A DNA stretch of 64,000 nucleotides from Archaeoglobus sp. UBA234 (GCA_002494625.1 DACH01000001.1:124001-188000), one strand, 5' to 3'. Counted from the first letter of the stretch, positions 52,959-62,467 are shown. Notes: generated from the letters alone by a model not told the origin. Numbers and translations are program-made.

Positions 52959-53603
52959 TTACCTCCCTCCAGTTTTTCGCTTCTTTTCAGCACAAGTTAC
53001 GAATGTTCCTATTGCCCTTTCTCGCAATATATAATCTTTTACCCTCTGGGGATAAAGTCCGTTGCAGACAAAAACATCGATGCCGTATTTTTTCATCAAG
53101 TAAGGGGAGTAAAGATCCAAGCATGACTCAAAGGTCAGCTCATCAGCATCAATTTTTTCAACAAGCATTCCATCCCTGAGTATTCCATCAACATCTGTGA
53201 CCTTAATAACCACCTCAGCCCCAAGTTTTCCAGCCACCCACAGAGCAATGGAGTCAGAGGTCACATCCCAGGAGTGTGGAAGTTCATCATTTGATCTCAT
53301 AAAACAATAGGGAAGGAGAACTCCAGCACCCTCAAAATCAATCTCCTCAAAGTTTTTTGCTGAGATTTCCTCAAGCTTACTGGAGAGGGAGAGTAGGATG
53401 TGGGAGTTAATCTCCATCGCAGATATAGCCATCCAGTGTGCCCTCTCATCATCCACATTCATTGCTCTGATTCTGTCTGCTATCTCTCCTCCTCCTGGTA
53501 CTATCAAGATTTTTTCCCCTACTTCTCCTCCTGCCTCTAACAGCGCCTCAACAATCTCAGCCCATTTTTTTATTACACTCCCACCAAGCTTTACAACAAT
53601 CAT
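52959..53603 (-). CDS. mfnE: Methanofuran biosynthesis kinase MfnE
   Basis: 214 residues of the amino-acid kinase fold: KLGGSVI (about 5-11), LIVPGGGEIADRIR (about 33-46) and VIKVTDVDGILRDG (about 134-147). MfnE phosphorylates the aminomethyl-furan methyl phosphate intermediate to its diphosphate. The start overlaps the mfnF stop (ATGA), and GGAGAG stands before it, so the two are coupled. An unassigned kinase of the same fold cannot be excluded, but the neighbour makes MfnE likely. Confidence 0.85.
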   Translation of the reverse strand: MIVVKLGGSVIKKWAEIVEALLEAGGEVGEKILIVPGGGEIADRIRAMNVDDERAHWMAISAMEINSHILLSLSSKLEEISAKNFEEIDFEGAGVLLPYCFMRSNDELPHSWDVTSDSIALWVAGKLGAEVVIKVTDVDGILRDGMLVEKIDADELTFESCLDLYSPYLMKKYGIDVFVCNGLYPQRVKDYILRERAIGTFVTCAEKKRKTGGR

Positions 53604-54556
53604 CTCTCCACCCTTCCAATCAGATTTGCCACTGCAAAAGAGGGGAAAAAGTCAGAAGGTGTCCCATACTCCTCCTTAAGGGATATATACTCGAATCCGA
53701 GGCTTTTAGTTACCTCTTTTATCAGAAATTCACCAATACCGCATCCAATGACTTTTCTCAACCCATATTTTTCCATCTGTAACTCAATCATTGATGCGAG
53801 GGTTTGCAAAAGTTTGTTTTTGCAATTGAGTGCAAATCGAATTAGAAAATCCTCTCCAGCTTCATCCACATCCGCACAGAAGAGCCTTGCAATCCTCCTC
53901 ATACAGTCTTCTCTGCCTTTTCCTCTGCCATCCGGTGTATCAATTGTATAAAGGCTTTCATCAATATCCCCTGTAAGCACGAGAATATCCCCAATACATG
54001 CGAAGTACTCTGATGCGAGAAAAATACCATCGTATTCTGGCATGATGTAGTAGACAGGTGTTCTCAGGACTCCAGCATAGTAAAGCTCCCCTCTTTTCAT
54101 CCTCTCAAAATCTGTCTTTTTTGCCATAATTTTTCCTTTCACAGGGATTATATCGGTGGTTGTGGAGCCAATATCGATAAACAGGAATTCATCAAATTCC
54201 CCCATTAAAAAACTGACCGATGCAATCCAGTTGCTCGCAGAGTATCTGAGCGGTTCATCAATATCCTCCGTAATTTCCCCATCAATATCCAAAAAAAATG
54301 TTTTATCAAAAACCCTTTTCACGGTATCAGCTATACTCACCACTCCATCGCTCTTTGACGCAAAGGCATCTGACAGTTCTGCAGTTATAACAACACCAGC
54401 AGTATACGCCTCACTCTCTTTCTTTATTTCCGAAAGAGCTGACTCAAGCTCATTGAATCTGAGCCACATAGGAAAGTAGATTATCCTTCCATTACCTTCA
54501 GGATCTGAGTACTTGAGATTCGCTCCACCTATATCTATCCCGATAACTTTTCGCAT
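53600..54556 (-). CDS. mfnF: Methanofuran biosynthesis protein MfnF
   Basis: 318 residues of the ASKHA/hydantoinase-A-like group: IGIDIGGANLKYSDPEG opening, then FLFIDIGSTTTDIIPVKGKI and a late GCGIGEFLIKE. This matches the family of MfnF, which couples tyramine-glutamate to the furan diphosphate in methanofuran biosynthesis. It lies directly upstream of mfnE. Methanofuran carries the formyl group in C1 oxidation to CO2. Confidence 0.83.
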   Translation of the reverse strand: MRKVIGIDIGGANLKYSDPEGNGRIIYFPMWLRFNELESALSEIKKESEAYTAGVVITAELSDAFASKSDGVVSIADTVKRVFDKTFFLDIDGEITEDIDEPLRYSASNWIASVSFLMGEFDEFLFIDIGSTTTDIIPVKGKIMAKKTDFERMKRGELYYAGVLRTPVYYIMPEYDGIFLASEYFACIGDILVLTGDIDESLYTIDTPDGRGKGREDCMRRIARLFCADVDEAGEDFLIRFALNCKNKLLQTLASMIELQMEKYGLRKVIGCGIGEFLIKEVTKSLGFEYISLKEEYGTPSDFFPSFAVANLIGRVER

Positions 54557-54614
54557 GTAAGAAGGGTTGAATCTGAGGTTTAAGGTTTTTCTGTTAAAAC
54601 CTCTTTAAGCCTTT

Positions 54615-55379
54615 TTAAAACATCTCAAGGCTCGCATCCTCTCCAAAAACAAAAGTCTGAAAATCATAGCCAAGCGGATAGATTTTGCTTGCTTCCCTGT
54701 GGGGAGGGTAAAAGTGTCCTATGTGGGTGAAAACTGTCCTCTTAGCTCCAATCTCTTCAGCAAGAGCCATTGCAGTTTCAGCATTCATATGCTTTCTGAG
54801 CTTGAAGCCCTCAGGAGCTATTGAGTCTACAATAAAGAGATCGGGGTTTTTGAAAAGCTCTAAGGTGTTTCTGGGAATATCTCGATTCGTATCTCCAGAT
54901 ACAACCACCTTGTATCCTTCCCATTCAGCAACTACGCCATGGGCTTTCCTTAATGGAGGGTGGTTGACATCTGCCAGTATAAACCTTATTCTACCTATCT
55001 CAAAGGGTTTATAGCTCTCAACAACGATCTTTCTGTACTTCAAAAACTGCATGAACCTCCCGATATCCTCATGAACCTCTTTTGAGGTATAAACATTCAC
55101 ATTAGTCTGAACCCTGTAGAAATCCCCAAAACCTGCGAAATGATCATAGTGGCAATGGGTCCAGATAACTGCATCAACCGAATCGATGTTGGCTCTTAAA
55201 AGTTGAGTTCTTAAATCAGGAGATGTATCAACAATAATATTCTTTCCTTCGCTCTGAAAAAGGATGGAAAATCGTGTCCTCTCCCACCCATTGTTTCTCG
55301 CATCCTCACAGGTTCTGCAATGACATCCCATGACTGGTGTGCCAGGAGAATCCCCGGTGCCAAGAAGTACAACTCTCAT
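54615..55379 (-). CDS. Metallo-beta-lactamase fold hydrolase (PhnP/RNase Z-like)
   Basis: 254 residues. MGCHCRTCEDARNN (about 17-30) is a Cys-rich extra metal site as in PhnP; HCHYDHFAGFGD (about 75-86) carries the dinuclear site, and VVSGDTN and a late TVFTHIGHF supply the remaining ligands. PhnP-type proteins are cyclic phosphate phosphodiesterases; the archaeal substrate is unknown. Its stop is about 60 bases from mfnF, and it follows the AAA ATPase by two bases. Confidence 0.83.
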   Translation of the reverse strand: MRVVLLGTGDSPGTPVMGCHCRTCEDARNNGWERTRFSILFQSEGKNIIVDTSPDLRTQLLRANIDSVDAVIWTHCHYDHFAGFGDFYRVQTNVNVYTSKEVHEDIGRFMQFLKYRKIVVESYKPFEIGRIRFILADVNHPPLRKAHGVVAEWEGYKVVVSGDTNRDIPRNTLELFKNPDLFIVDSIAPEGFKLRKHMNAETAMALAEEIGAKRTVFTHIGHFYPPHREASKIYPLGYDFQTFVFGEDASLEMF

Positions 55380-55381
55380 GC

Positions 55382-56614
55382 TCAGTATGAGCTTTTTAAG
55401 TTCAGTCTATTCTTCACATTCTCAATCGCCTGGACAAGAAGGCTTTGTGTAAGTTCCTCACTTCCATAGAGCAGTGAATTCAGAACTGCCTCCCTTACCA
55501 CCAGCTTTATCTCCGCTCCTGTGAATCCATCAGTCAATCTAACAAGCTCCCCTACATCAAAATTCCCGGAAATTCTGGAAAGTGCAAGTTCAAATATCTT
55601 TCTTCTAATTTTTTCTGAGGGCTCAGGGAATTCTATAATCTTATCAAATCTCCTCCAGACCGCTGAATCAAGCAGGCTTGGATGATTTGTTGCAGCAATC
55701 AGCACCACACCATCTTCAACCAGATTTATCTCGTCGATTGATTTAAGAAGGGTATTGACCGCTCTTTTAACTGCTGCATGCTCGTCACTTGTCCTAGTTT
55801 TGGCAACATAGTCAAACTCATCTATGAAGAGCAGGCATGGATTCAGCTTTTTCGCAATCTCAAAGACTTTCTCGATGTTTTTGGATGTTTCACCCAAGTA
55901 CTGGCTTGTAATCATTGAGAGCTTTACCTCCAAAAGGGGAAGATGGAGCTTTTTGCTGAGTGCTCTTGCCGTTGTTGTTTTTCCTGTTCCGGGAGGGCCG
56001 ATAAAGAGAAGCTTTCCAACTTCGATAACACCGATTGTCTTCAGGTAATCTCTTTTCTCAAGGGCAACCTCAATTTTCCTGAACTCCTGTGCCTGTTCCT
56101 CATTCAAAGCAACCTCTCCGAAATCAACACGAATATCCTCAGGAGAGTATATCCTCACGAGCCCAAGCATTTCGGCTGTTTCTTCATTGTTTTCAAGTTC
56201 GGTCAGAATTCCCTTCAGCCACTCTCTGTCACTGTGTTTGGGTTTGTTCATTCTCTTCGCTTCTTCATACGAGATATCCAGAGAATCATAATTCTGGAAA
56301 TAATAGGCAAGAACGGGATTCCTCCTTATCAGATCTACACCTCTTTTTGCAAACCATTTCACAGAGAGGTCAAAAGAAGTTATTTTGAACTGCTTGCTGA
56401 ATTCATTGAAATCAACAAAGGGGAGAGATTTTACACATTCTATATCACCTGCATATTCTCTCGCAATATCCTGTCTGATTACGAGAGGTCTTGAAATGCC
56501 ATTTTTTCTATACAGGAGCTTCCTTATCTCTTTTGGTATATCATCCTCTGTTAGCTCCTCAAATCTGTTGTATATCTCTGCTGTAAGCAACAGTTCCACA
56601 ACTTTCGTTTCCAT
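55382..56614 (-). CDS. AAA-family ATPase
   Basis: 410 residues. The N-terminal 170 residues are helical and have no recognised domain; the AAA core follows: Walker A GPPGTGKTTTARAL (about 206-219), Walker B LLFIDEFDYVA, sensor VLIAATNHPSLLD and the arginine-finger region VWRRFDKIIEFP. The product is a classical AAA protein like archaeal CDC48-group remodelling ATPases but smaller. The next gene overlaps closely, so the pair may be cotranscribed; specificity is unknown. Confidence 0.83.
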   Translation of the reverse strand: METKVVELLLTAEIYNRFEELTEDDIPKEIRKLLYRKNGISRPLVIRQDIAREYAGDIECVKSLPFVDFNEFSKQFKITSFDLSVKWFAKRGVDLIRRNPVLAYYFQNYDSLDISYEEAKRMNKPKHSDREWLKGILTELENNEETAEMLGLVRIYSPEDIRVDFGEVALNEEQAQEFRKIEVALEKRDYLKTIGVIEVGKLLFIGPPGTGKTTTARALSKKLHLPLLEVKLSMITSQYLGETSKNIEKVFEIAKKLNPCLLFIDEFDYVAKTRTSDEHAAVKRAVNTLLKSIDEINLVEDGVVLIAATNHPSLLDSAVWRRFDKIIEFPEPSEKIRRKIFELALSRISGNFDVGELVRLTDGFTGAEIKLVVREAVLNSLLYGSEELTQSLLVQAIENVKNRLNLKSSY

Positions 56615-56770
56615 ACATACACCCCGATTTCTTGAATGCTTAGAATTCAGGTATTTTTAACCCCGGAGATTTTTTTGCAATTCCAGAAAAATCTGGCTTT
56701 CAATTTTTAAATTTTTTGCCTGTTAATCAGAGGAAATTTACGTAAGTTCCAGGATTGACAAAAGTCCGCT

Positions 56771-56788
56771 AAAAATTTTTTTAAAAAC
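56771..56788 (+). promoter_or_regulatory. TATA box of the YkgJ-type gene
   Basis: AAAAATTTTTTTAAAAAC, about 15 to 32 bases before the ATG at 56803; no Shine-Dalgarno, so the transcript is probably leaderless. Confidence 0.45.
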
Positions 56789-56802
56789 CACTACTTATCA
56801 AT

Positions 56803-57231
56803 ATGATACTCCCCTGGACAAGGATTCACAGCTGGAAATGCACAGCATGTGGGAGGTGTTGCAGAGATTATAAAGTCCCCCTCACCTATGGAGAATACCT
56901 GAGATTCAGAAGACTTGGAGTTGTTGAGGAGAAAAGGAAGTACTACTTGAAGAAAATAAATGGCAAATGTCCATTCCAGACAGGAAGATACTGTGGAATC
57001 CAGAGAAGAAAGCCCTTTGTCTGCAAACTATACCCTTTCACAATCAAAGAGAGGGGAGATGAGATTGCTCTTTTTGAATATGGAAACAATGAATACTATG
57101 TCTATGTTGACACTTACTGCAAAAATATCATTACAGGGAAGCCTTCAAAGAGCTTTAAAAGAAGAATCGTTGAGGCTCTGGAAATATACACGGGAAAAAG
57201 GAGAATTCCAGAGCTTTTGACTATGGCCTGA
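56803..57231 (+). CDS. YkgJ-family cysteine-cluster protein
   Basis: 142 residues. Cysteines CTACGRCCRDY (about 13-23) and CPFQTGRYCGIQRRKPFVCKLYPF follow the CxxCCRxxx...C...C pattern of YkgJ/UPF0153, a presumed zinc or iron-sulfur protein of unknown role. It is convergent with cobA and overlaps it by 11 bases. Leaderless, as judged from the AT-rich box upstream. Confidence 0.83.
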   Translation: MILPWTRIHSWKCTACGRCCRDYKVPLTYGEYLRFRRLGVVEEKRKYYLKKINGKCPFQTGRYCGIQRRKPFVCKLYPFTIKERGDEIALFEYGNNEYYVYVDTYCKNIITGKPSKSFKRRIVEALEIYTGKRRIPELLTMA

Positions 57232-57985
57232 CAAAACTCCCCCTGAGCTTATCCCTGAGTGAGACAACATCCCCTATGACTATAACTGCCGGTGATTTCA
57301 ACTCTTCTTTTTTTGCAATCTCCACAATCTCAGATAGCTTTCCTTCAATCACCCTCTGCCGTTCTGTTGTTGCACTCTCAATTATTGCAACCCTTGTATC
57401 AGGACTCTTTCCATTTTCAATCAGCCTTTTCACATTTTTTTCTAAGTTTGAGACACCCATCAGAATGACAATAGTTGCTTTCAAATCCGATACAGCCTTC
57501 CAGTCTATCCTCTCCTCACCCTCTTTCTCCTTACCGGGCATTATAAGAATTCCCGGATCAAACTTCCTGTGGTTGAGCGGTATTGCTGCAAAGCTCGGAG
57601 CCGCTACTGCCGAGGATATACCGGGGATTACTGTAAATTCTATCCCTCTTTCAGCGAGAAACTCTGCCTCTTCACCACCCCTGCCGAAAATAAAGGGGTC
57701 TCCCCCCTTAACCCTTGCCACCTTCTTACCCCTGGATGCAAGGGAAAACATGAGCTGGTTTATCTCATCCTGAGTTTTTTTATGCTTTCCCTCTCTCTTC
57801 CCTACCTCTATTACCTCTTTGCATTCTTTATAAACCAGTTTTCTGATTTCCTCTCCAACCAGATCATCAACAAGTGCCACATCAGCTTCTTTGATATATT
57901 TCAGAGCTTTTAAGGTTAAAAGCTCGGGATCTCCTGGTCCTGCTCCAATCAGATAAACTATTCCTCTCTTTGAATTATTCTCCAT
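57221..57985 (-). CDS. cobA: Uroporphyrinogen-III C-methyltransferase
   Basis: Makes precorrin-2 from uroporphyrinogen III with SAM. 254 residues from the ATG at 57985, which has GGGAGGT six bases before it. Signatures: LIGAGPGDPELLTLKALKYI (N-terminal loop), KGGDPFIFGRGGEEAE and VIPGISSAVAAPSFAAIPLN. It overlaps the hemC end by 11 bases. The product feeds siroheme, the archaeal heme route and corrinoids. It is not fused to a CysG domain or to HemD. Confidence 0.93.
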   Translation of the reverse strand: MENNSKRGIVYLIGAGPGDPELLTLKALKYIKEADVALVDDLVGEEIRKLVYKECKEVIEVGKREGKHKKTQDEINQLMFSLASRGKKVARVKGGDPFIFGRGGEEAEFLAERGIEFTVIPGISSAVAAPSFAAIPLNHRKFDPGILIMPGKEKEGEERIDWKAVSDLKATIVILMGVSNLEKNVKRLIENGKSPDTRVAIIESATTERQRVIEGKLSEIVEIAKKEELKSPAVIVIGDVVSLRDKLRGSFVRP

Positions 57986-58925
57986 GATACCTCCCTTCAA
58001 TAGATTTTATTTCATCCCCGAGCTTTTCTTTAATATCTCTCCCAAATTCAGCTGCCTCCTCGATTACATTTTTCAGTACTGAAGCTGTACATTTTCCAAA
58101 ACCTTCCTCAAAATTGAATTCAAAAGCTTTCTGCATTGCCAGAATCTCCTCACCAGATGTGTTCAGAATTTCACACTTCAACCTCATTTCCCCATTTTCA
58201 GCCTCTGCAAGAATGCCTGCAGGTACAGAACATCCTAATCCAATCTGAGTGAGTACTTCCCTCTCAGCCATGGCTACAAGGTAAGTTTTCCTGTGATTCA
58301 TGAAAGAGACCAAATCCTCCTCGCCTTCTCTCGTTGCAACAGCAATGATGCCCTGATTGGCTGATGGTATGAAATGCTCAATCCTCTGATAGATTACATC
58401 AATTCCAAGCCTGAGCAAACCAGCCTCAGCAACAATTATTCCATCGTACTCTCCATCCCTGAGTTTTCTTATCCTGGTATCCAGATTCCCCCTGAGATTC
58501 TTAATCTTAAAATCAGGTCTGTATCTTCTTATCTGCGCCATTCTTCTCAAACTTGAAGTTCCTATAACAGATCCTGAGTCAAGATCCTCAATTCTTTCTC
58601 CATTACGAGAGATAAATGCATCATGGGGGCTTTCTCTTTCAAGAACAGCTGAAATTACTGTCCCCTCTACCCTATCGACCGGAACATCTTTGAGACTGTG
58701 TACTGCAACATCTATTTCACCATCTGCAAGCGCTTCATCAATAGTCCTCACGAAAGCTCCACTCTTGAAGGTATAGAGGGGTTTATCCTTCATTATGTCC
58801 CCTGATGTTTTTATTACCTGAATTTCAACAGTATAACCTGCTTTTTTTAAATCCCTGATTACCTTTTCAGCCTGAGCTAAAGCAAGCTTGCTCCCTCTTG
58901 TACCCACTACAACTCTTTCAGACAT
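57975..58925 (-). CDS. hemC: Porphobilinogen deaminase
   Basis: Condenses four porphobilinogens to hydroxymethylbilane. 316 residues: VVGTRGSKLALAQAE, TSSLRRMAQIRRYRPDFKI and LRGNLDTRIRKLRDGEYDG are conserved, and the dipyrromethane cofactor Cys lies in GLGCSVPAG. The start overlaps the hemL stop by 19 bases. Typical length for archaea. Confidence 0.95.
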   Translation of the reverse strand: MSERVVVGTRGSKLALAQAEKVIRDLKKAGYTVEIQVIKTSGDIMKDKPLYTFKSGAFVRTIDEALADGEIDVAVHSLKDVPVDRVEGTVISAVLERESPHDAFISRNGERIEDLDSGSVIGTSSLRRMAQIRRYRPDFKIKNLRGNLDTRIRKLRDGEYDGIIVAEAGLLRLGIDVIYQRIEHFIPSANQGIIAVATREGEEDLVSFMNHRKTYLVAMAEREVLTQIGLGCSVPAGILAEAENGEMRLKCEILNTSGEEILAMQKAFEFNFEEGFGKCTASVLKNVIEEAAEFGRDIKEKLGDEIKSIEGRYHGE

Positions 58926-60169
58926 TCTCTTACAGCCTCCACTATTTTCTCTACATCTTCCTCACTGTGGCTGTAGGAGAGGAAGCATGTCTCATACTGG
59001 GATGGTGGGAAAAACACACCTTTACCAAGAAGCTTCCAGAAGAACTCCACGAATTTGCCTGAGTCAAGTTCCAGCGCCTCCTGATAGTTTGATGGTTTCT
59101 TCCCAAAATAGAGGCAGAACATCGATGCCAGTGATTGAACAGAGTAACCCCTCGATACAGCGACATCCTCTATTCCTTCAATCAGTGAAGAGGTTATTTT
59201 CTCAAGGTATTCATAAACAGGGTTCTTTTTCAGGAATTTAACTGTGGTATACCCTGCTCTCAGTGTGAGAGGATTCCCACTGAATGTACCTGCCTGATAA
59301 ACCGCCCCTGAAGGTGCTATCTGCTCCATAATCTCTTTTCTTCCTCCAAAAATCCCACAGGGCAGCCCACCCCCAGCAATCTTTCCGAGTGTTGTTATAT
59401 CTGGTTTCACACCATAGAGCTCCTGAGCTCCACCAATCGAAACCCTGAAGCCAGTTATAATCTCATCAAAGATAAGAAGAACATCATTTTCAGCCGTAAT
59501 CTTCCTGACCTCTCTGAGGTAACCCTCTCCGGGAAGAATCAAACTTGAGTTACCCATTACAGGCTCAAGAATCACACATGCAACATCCTCGTTCTTCTCA
59601 AGTAACTCCGAAAGAGCTTCAATATCATTATAGGGAACCTGTAGAGTGTTTCTGACAAAGTCCTCTGGGACTCCAGCGGAGTTTGGAACGCCATGGGTTG
59701 TTGCCCCACTTCCAGCCTTAACAAGAACCGCATCATGCGCCCCATGAAAACTCCCCTCAATCTTAACTATTCTGTTTCTTCCTGTGTATCCCCTCGCAAG
59801 CCTGAGAGCGCTCATCGTTGCCTCGCTTCCGGAGTTGACAAATCTCAGCATTTCAATGGAAGGATATATCTCCTTTATCAGCTTAGCATACTCTATCTCA
59901 AGCTCGATTGGTGTTCCGTAAAGCCATCCATCCTCAAGCTGCTCTATTATTGCTCTCTTAACTTCCGGAGTTGAGTGTCCGAGAATTAAAGGCCCATAAG
60001 CCATGCAGCAATCAATATACTCATTACCGTCCACATCCATAATCTTTGAACCTTCTGCCCTTTTCGTATAGAACGGAAAGGGTTTTACAGCCCTTACAGG
60101 ACTGCTCACACCACCTGGAAGGTGGTTTAAAGCCTCATCATACAGATGCTCTGACTTCTTTCCACCCAT
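58907..60169 (-). CDS. hemL: Glutamate-1-semialdehyde aminotransferase
   Basis: PLP enzyme making 5-aminolevulinate. 420 residues from the ATG at 60169, which follows GAGGTGGG; the longer frame to 60208 would invade hemB. Signatures: HLPGGVSSPVRAVKPFPFYT, GSEATMSALRLARGYTGRNRI, and the PLP lysine in TTLGKIAGGGLPCGIFGG. It lies between hemB (10-base gap) and hemC (overlap). Confidence 0.95.
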   Translation of the reverse strand: MGGKKSEHLYDEALNHLPGGVSSPVRAVKPFPFYTKRAEGSKIMDVDGNEYIDCCMAYGPLILGHSTPEVKRAIIEQLEDGWLYGTPIELEIEYAKLIKEIYPSIEMLRFVNSGSEATMSALRLARGYTGRNRIVKIEGSFHGAHDAVLVKAGSGATTHGVPNSAGVPEDFVRNTLQVPYNDIEALSELLEKNEDVACVILEPVMGNSSLILPGEGYLREVRKITAENDVLLIFDEIITGFRVSIGGAQELYGVKPDITTLGKIAGGGLPCGIFGGRKEIMEQIAPSGAVYQAGTFSGNPLTLRAGYTTVKFLKKNPVYEYLEKITSSLIEGIEDVAVSRGYSVQSLASMFCLYFGKKPSNYQEALELDSGKFVEFFWKLLGKGVFFPPSQYETCFLSYSHSEEDVEKIVEAVRECLKEL

Positions 60170-60179
60170 GAATCCCACC

Positions 60180-61142
60180 TCACAAAATTTCAACAATCTC
60201 CTTTGCATGATAGGTGATAATAAGATCCGCTCCAGCCCTTTTTATGGAAGTAAGTATTTCGTAAGCAATGGGTCTTCCATCTAACCAGCCCATTTTCTCG
60301 GCTGCTTTGACCATACTGTACTCTCCACTAACATTGTATGCCGCAAGGGGCACATTGAAATTCTCCTTAACTCTCCTTATAATATCAAGATACGAGAGAG
60401 CTGGCTTTACCATAACAATATCCGCACCCTCCATTAAGTCAAGTTCCACTTCTCTCAAAGCCTCATCACTGTTGTGAATATCCATCTGGTAGGATTTTCT
60501 GTCTCCAAATGTATAACCTGAATCGGCAGCCTCCCTGAAGGGAGAGTAAAAACTCGATGCATATTTTGCAGAATAGCTCATTATTGAGATGTCCTGAAAT
60601 CCATTTTCATCAAGCTTCTCTCTTATCGCCCTCACCATCCCATCCATCATACCCGATGGAGCTACAATATCCGCTCCAGCCTCAGCATGGCTCAATGCGG
60701 TTTCAGAGATTAGCTCAAGAGTCGGGTCATTGAGAATCTTCCCATTATCCACAACTCCACAGTGCCCGTGGGTTGTGTACTCGCAGAGGCAAACATCCGT
60801 TATGATTACCGAATCTTCAAACTCCTTTTTTATGTTTCTCACAGCTTTCTGAATTACTCCATTTCGGTCATAAGCAGAACTTCCCTTTTCATCTTTGTAA
60901 GATGGAATTCCAAAGAGTATAAAGGCTTTCAAGCCCATATCAAGGCATTTTCCAACTTCTCCAACAGCAGAATCAAGTGGGAAGCGGTAATAGGATGGCA
61001 TCGATGGGATTTCAACAGGCTTGTGAATATTCTCATCAACAAAAATTGGGACTATGAGATCGTTCTTTTTTATTTCAACTTCCCTCAACATCCCCCTCAG
61101 CTTTCCCTTTCTCAATCTTCTCATCCTTGTTACTGGAAACAA
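60180..61142 (-). CDS. hemB: Porphobilinogen synthase (5-aminolevulinate dehydratase)
   Basis: Joins two 5-aminolevulinate molecules. 320 residues. I start it at the TTG of LFPVTRMRRLRKGKLRG (61142) because GGAGGTG stands six bases before it and the family begins at FPVTR. Seen: zinc-binding DVCLCEYTTHGHCGV, active lysines in SYSAKYASSFYSPFREA and VMVKPALSYLDI. The start overlaps hemA by 68 bases, more than any other pair here. Confidence 0.94.
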   Translation of the reverse strand: MFPVTRMRRLRKGKLRGMLREVEIKKNDLIVPIFVDENIHKPVEIPSMPSYYRFPLDSAVGEVGKCLDMGLKAFILFGIPSYKDEKGSSAYDRNGVIQKAVRNIKKEFEDSVIITDVCLCEYTTHGHCGVVDNGKILNDPTLELISETALSHAEAGADIVAPSGMMDGMVRAIREKLDENGFQDISIMSYSAKYASSFYSPFREAADSGYTFGDRKSYQMDIHNSDEALREVELDLMEGADIVMVKPALSYLDIIRRVKENFNVPLAAYNVSGEYSMVKAAEKMGWLDGRPIAYEILTSIKRAGADLIITYHAKEIVEIL

Positions 61143-62397
61143 AATCTCCACCTCCAAAGAGATATTCAACATAATCAATAATTTCCGGTCTTCCGTTTCT
61201 TGCTGCCTCTCTCAGCCTCACAGTTGGTATTCTGAGGAACTTCTTTATAAGGGAATTTGCAAAATCCTCTAAGACGGGGAGTATACTTTCATTGATGTTG
61301 TATCTGGCAGAGAGCCTGTTATAAAGCTCTATTATCTCCTCTCTTTTCACTCTCTCTGCAGAAGAGTACATCAAACTTATGGCAGAATCAGCCCTCATCT
61401 CTTTCAAGGTATTCTTCAAGTTCAATAGCTCTTCCTCTATTATTTTTTCAGCAAATGGTATCTTTTCTTTCCTTTTTTCCAGATTTTTATCACTGATCTT
61501 TCTCAAATCATCTATCGTAAAGAGTTTAACCCCTTCAATCTCACTCACATCCTCCTCCACATCCCGGGGAAGAGCGATGTCAATGATCAGAACCTCTGAA
61601 TCGTTTCCTGAGCTGAATCTGGTATCCATAACTCTCTCAACAAATTCCTTTTTCAGAATGTAATGAGGCGCTGAGGTGGCAGATATTACAACATCACATT
61701 TTGTCATATATTTCTCCAGCATATCGAATTTTACAGCTATTCCACCAATCCTCTCGGCAAGCTGCTCTGCTTTCTCAAAGGTTCTGTTTGCTATCAAAAT
61801 TGTACAGGCTTCTCTATTTGCAATTGCATTTGCCACAAGACTGCCCATCTCACCTGCCCCAATAAGGAGAACAGTTCGATTCTCAAGACTCCCGAGAATA
61901 TCTTCAGCAAGTTCAACCGCTGCAGATCCAATACTCACAGACCCCTGATTTATGTTTGTCAGGGTTCTTACCTTTCTGCCAGTATGTATTGCCTTGGAGA
62001 ATATTGACTCAATATATCTTCCCGCTCCTCCGAAATTCTTGCTCAGATGGAGGTACTCCCTTATCTGACCCAAAATCTGATCCTCACCAACCATCATCGA
62101 CTCAAGTCCGGATGCTACCCTCAGTATGTGCCTCAAACAATCGTCACCACTGAGGTATTCAACATAATCCTCCTTAACAGAGAGGGTCGATGCAAAATCC
62201 TTCAAAGCCTTGACAGTTCCGTTTCCTGTGACATAAACTTCAACCCTGTTGCAGGTCAGTAATACAGCACACTCGGTTATTTCATTAAGCGAGAGCATCT
62301 TCTCAATTACTGATCTCAAATCCTTCTGCCATACCTTCTCAAGAATATCAACTGGTGCTTTTTTGTGAGAGATGACCATGCACGAAATTTCCATCAT
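61075..62397 (-). CDS. hemA: Glutamyl-tRNA reductase
   Basis: First enzyme of C5 tetrapyrrole synthesis: reduces Glu-tRNA to glutamate-1-semialdehyde. About 440 residues. The N-terminal catalytic domain has LLTCNRVEVYV with the nucleophilic Cys, and SGLESMMVGEDQILGQIREY; the NADPH domain shows LLIGAGEMGSLVANAIANRE. The C-terminal helical dimerisation domain ends with a Lys/Glu tail. Starts ATG at 62397 or 62394, after GGGGGTGGTG. It heads the hem operon. Confidence 0.95.
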   Translation of the reverse strand: MMEISCMVISHKKAPVDILEKVWQKDLRSVIEKMLSLNEITECAVLLTCNRVEVYVTGNGTVKALKDFASTLSVKEDYVEYLSGDDCLRHILRVASGLESMMVGEDQILGQIREYLHLSKNFGGAGRYIESIFSKAIHTGRKVRTLTNINQGSVSIGSAAVELAEDILGSLENRTVLLIGAGEMGSLVANAIANREACTILIANRTFEKAEQLAERIGGIAVKFDMLEKYMTKCDVVISATSAPHYILKKEFVERVMDTRFSSGNDSEVLIIDIALPRDVEEDVSEIEGVKLFTIDDLRKISDKNLEKRKEKIPFAEKIIEEELLNLKNTLKEMRADSAISLMYSSAERVKREEIIELYNRLSARYNINESILPVLEDFANSLIKKFLRIPTVRLREAARNGRPEIIDYVEYLFGGGDFVSSNKDEKIEKGKAEGDVEGS

Positions 62398-62455
62398 CAC
62401 CACCCCCTTCCAGTTATGAAATTAACTCTCAAACTCCTGATCTCTCAATCTGAAT

Positions 62456-62467
62456 CTGAAGCTTCAG
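62456..62467. promoter_or_regulatory. Palindrome in the hemA leader region
   Basis: CTGAAGCTTCAG is a perfect 12-base palindrome about 60 bases upstream of hemA. The half GCTTCAG recurs at 62500-62506. A TATA-like AAAGTTATAAGTAG on the minus strand (about 62538-62552) would place both in the leader or at the start of transcription. Candidate operator for tetrapyrrole control. Confidence 0.35.
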
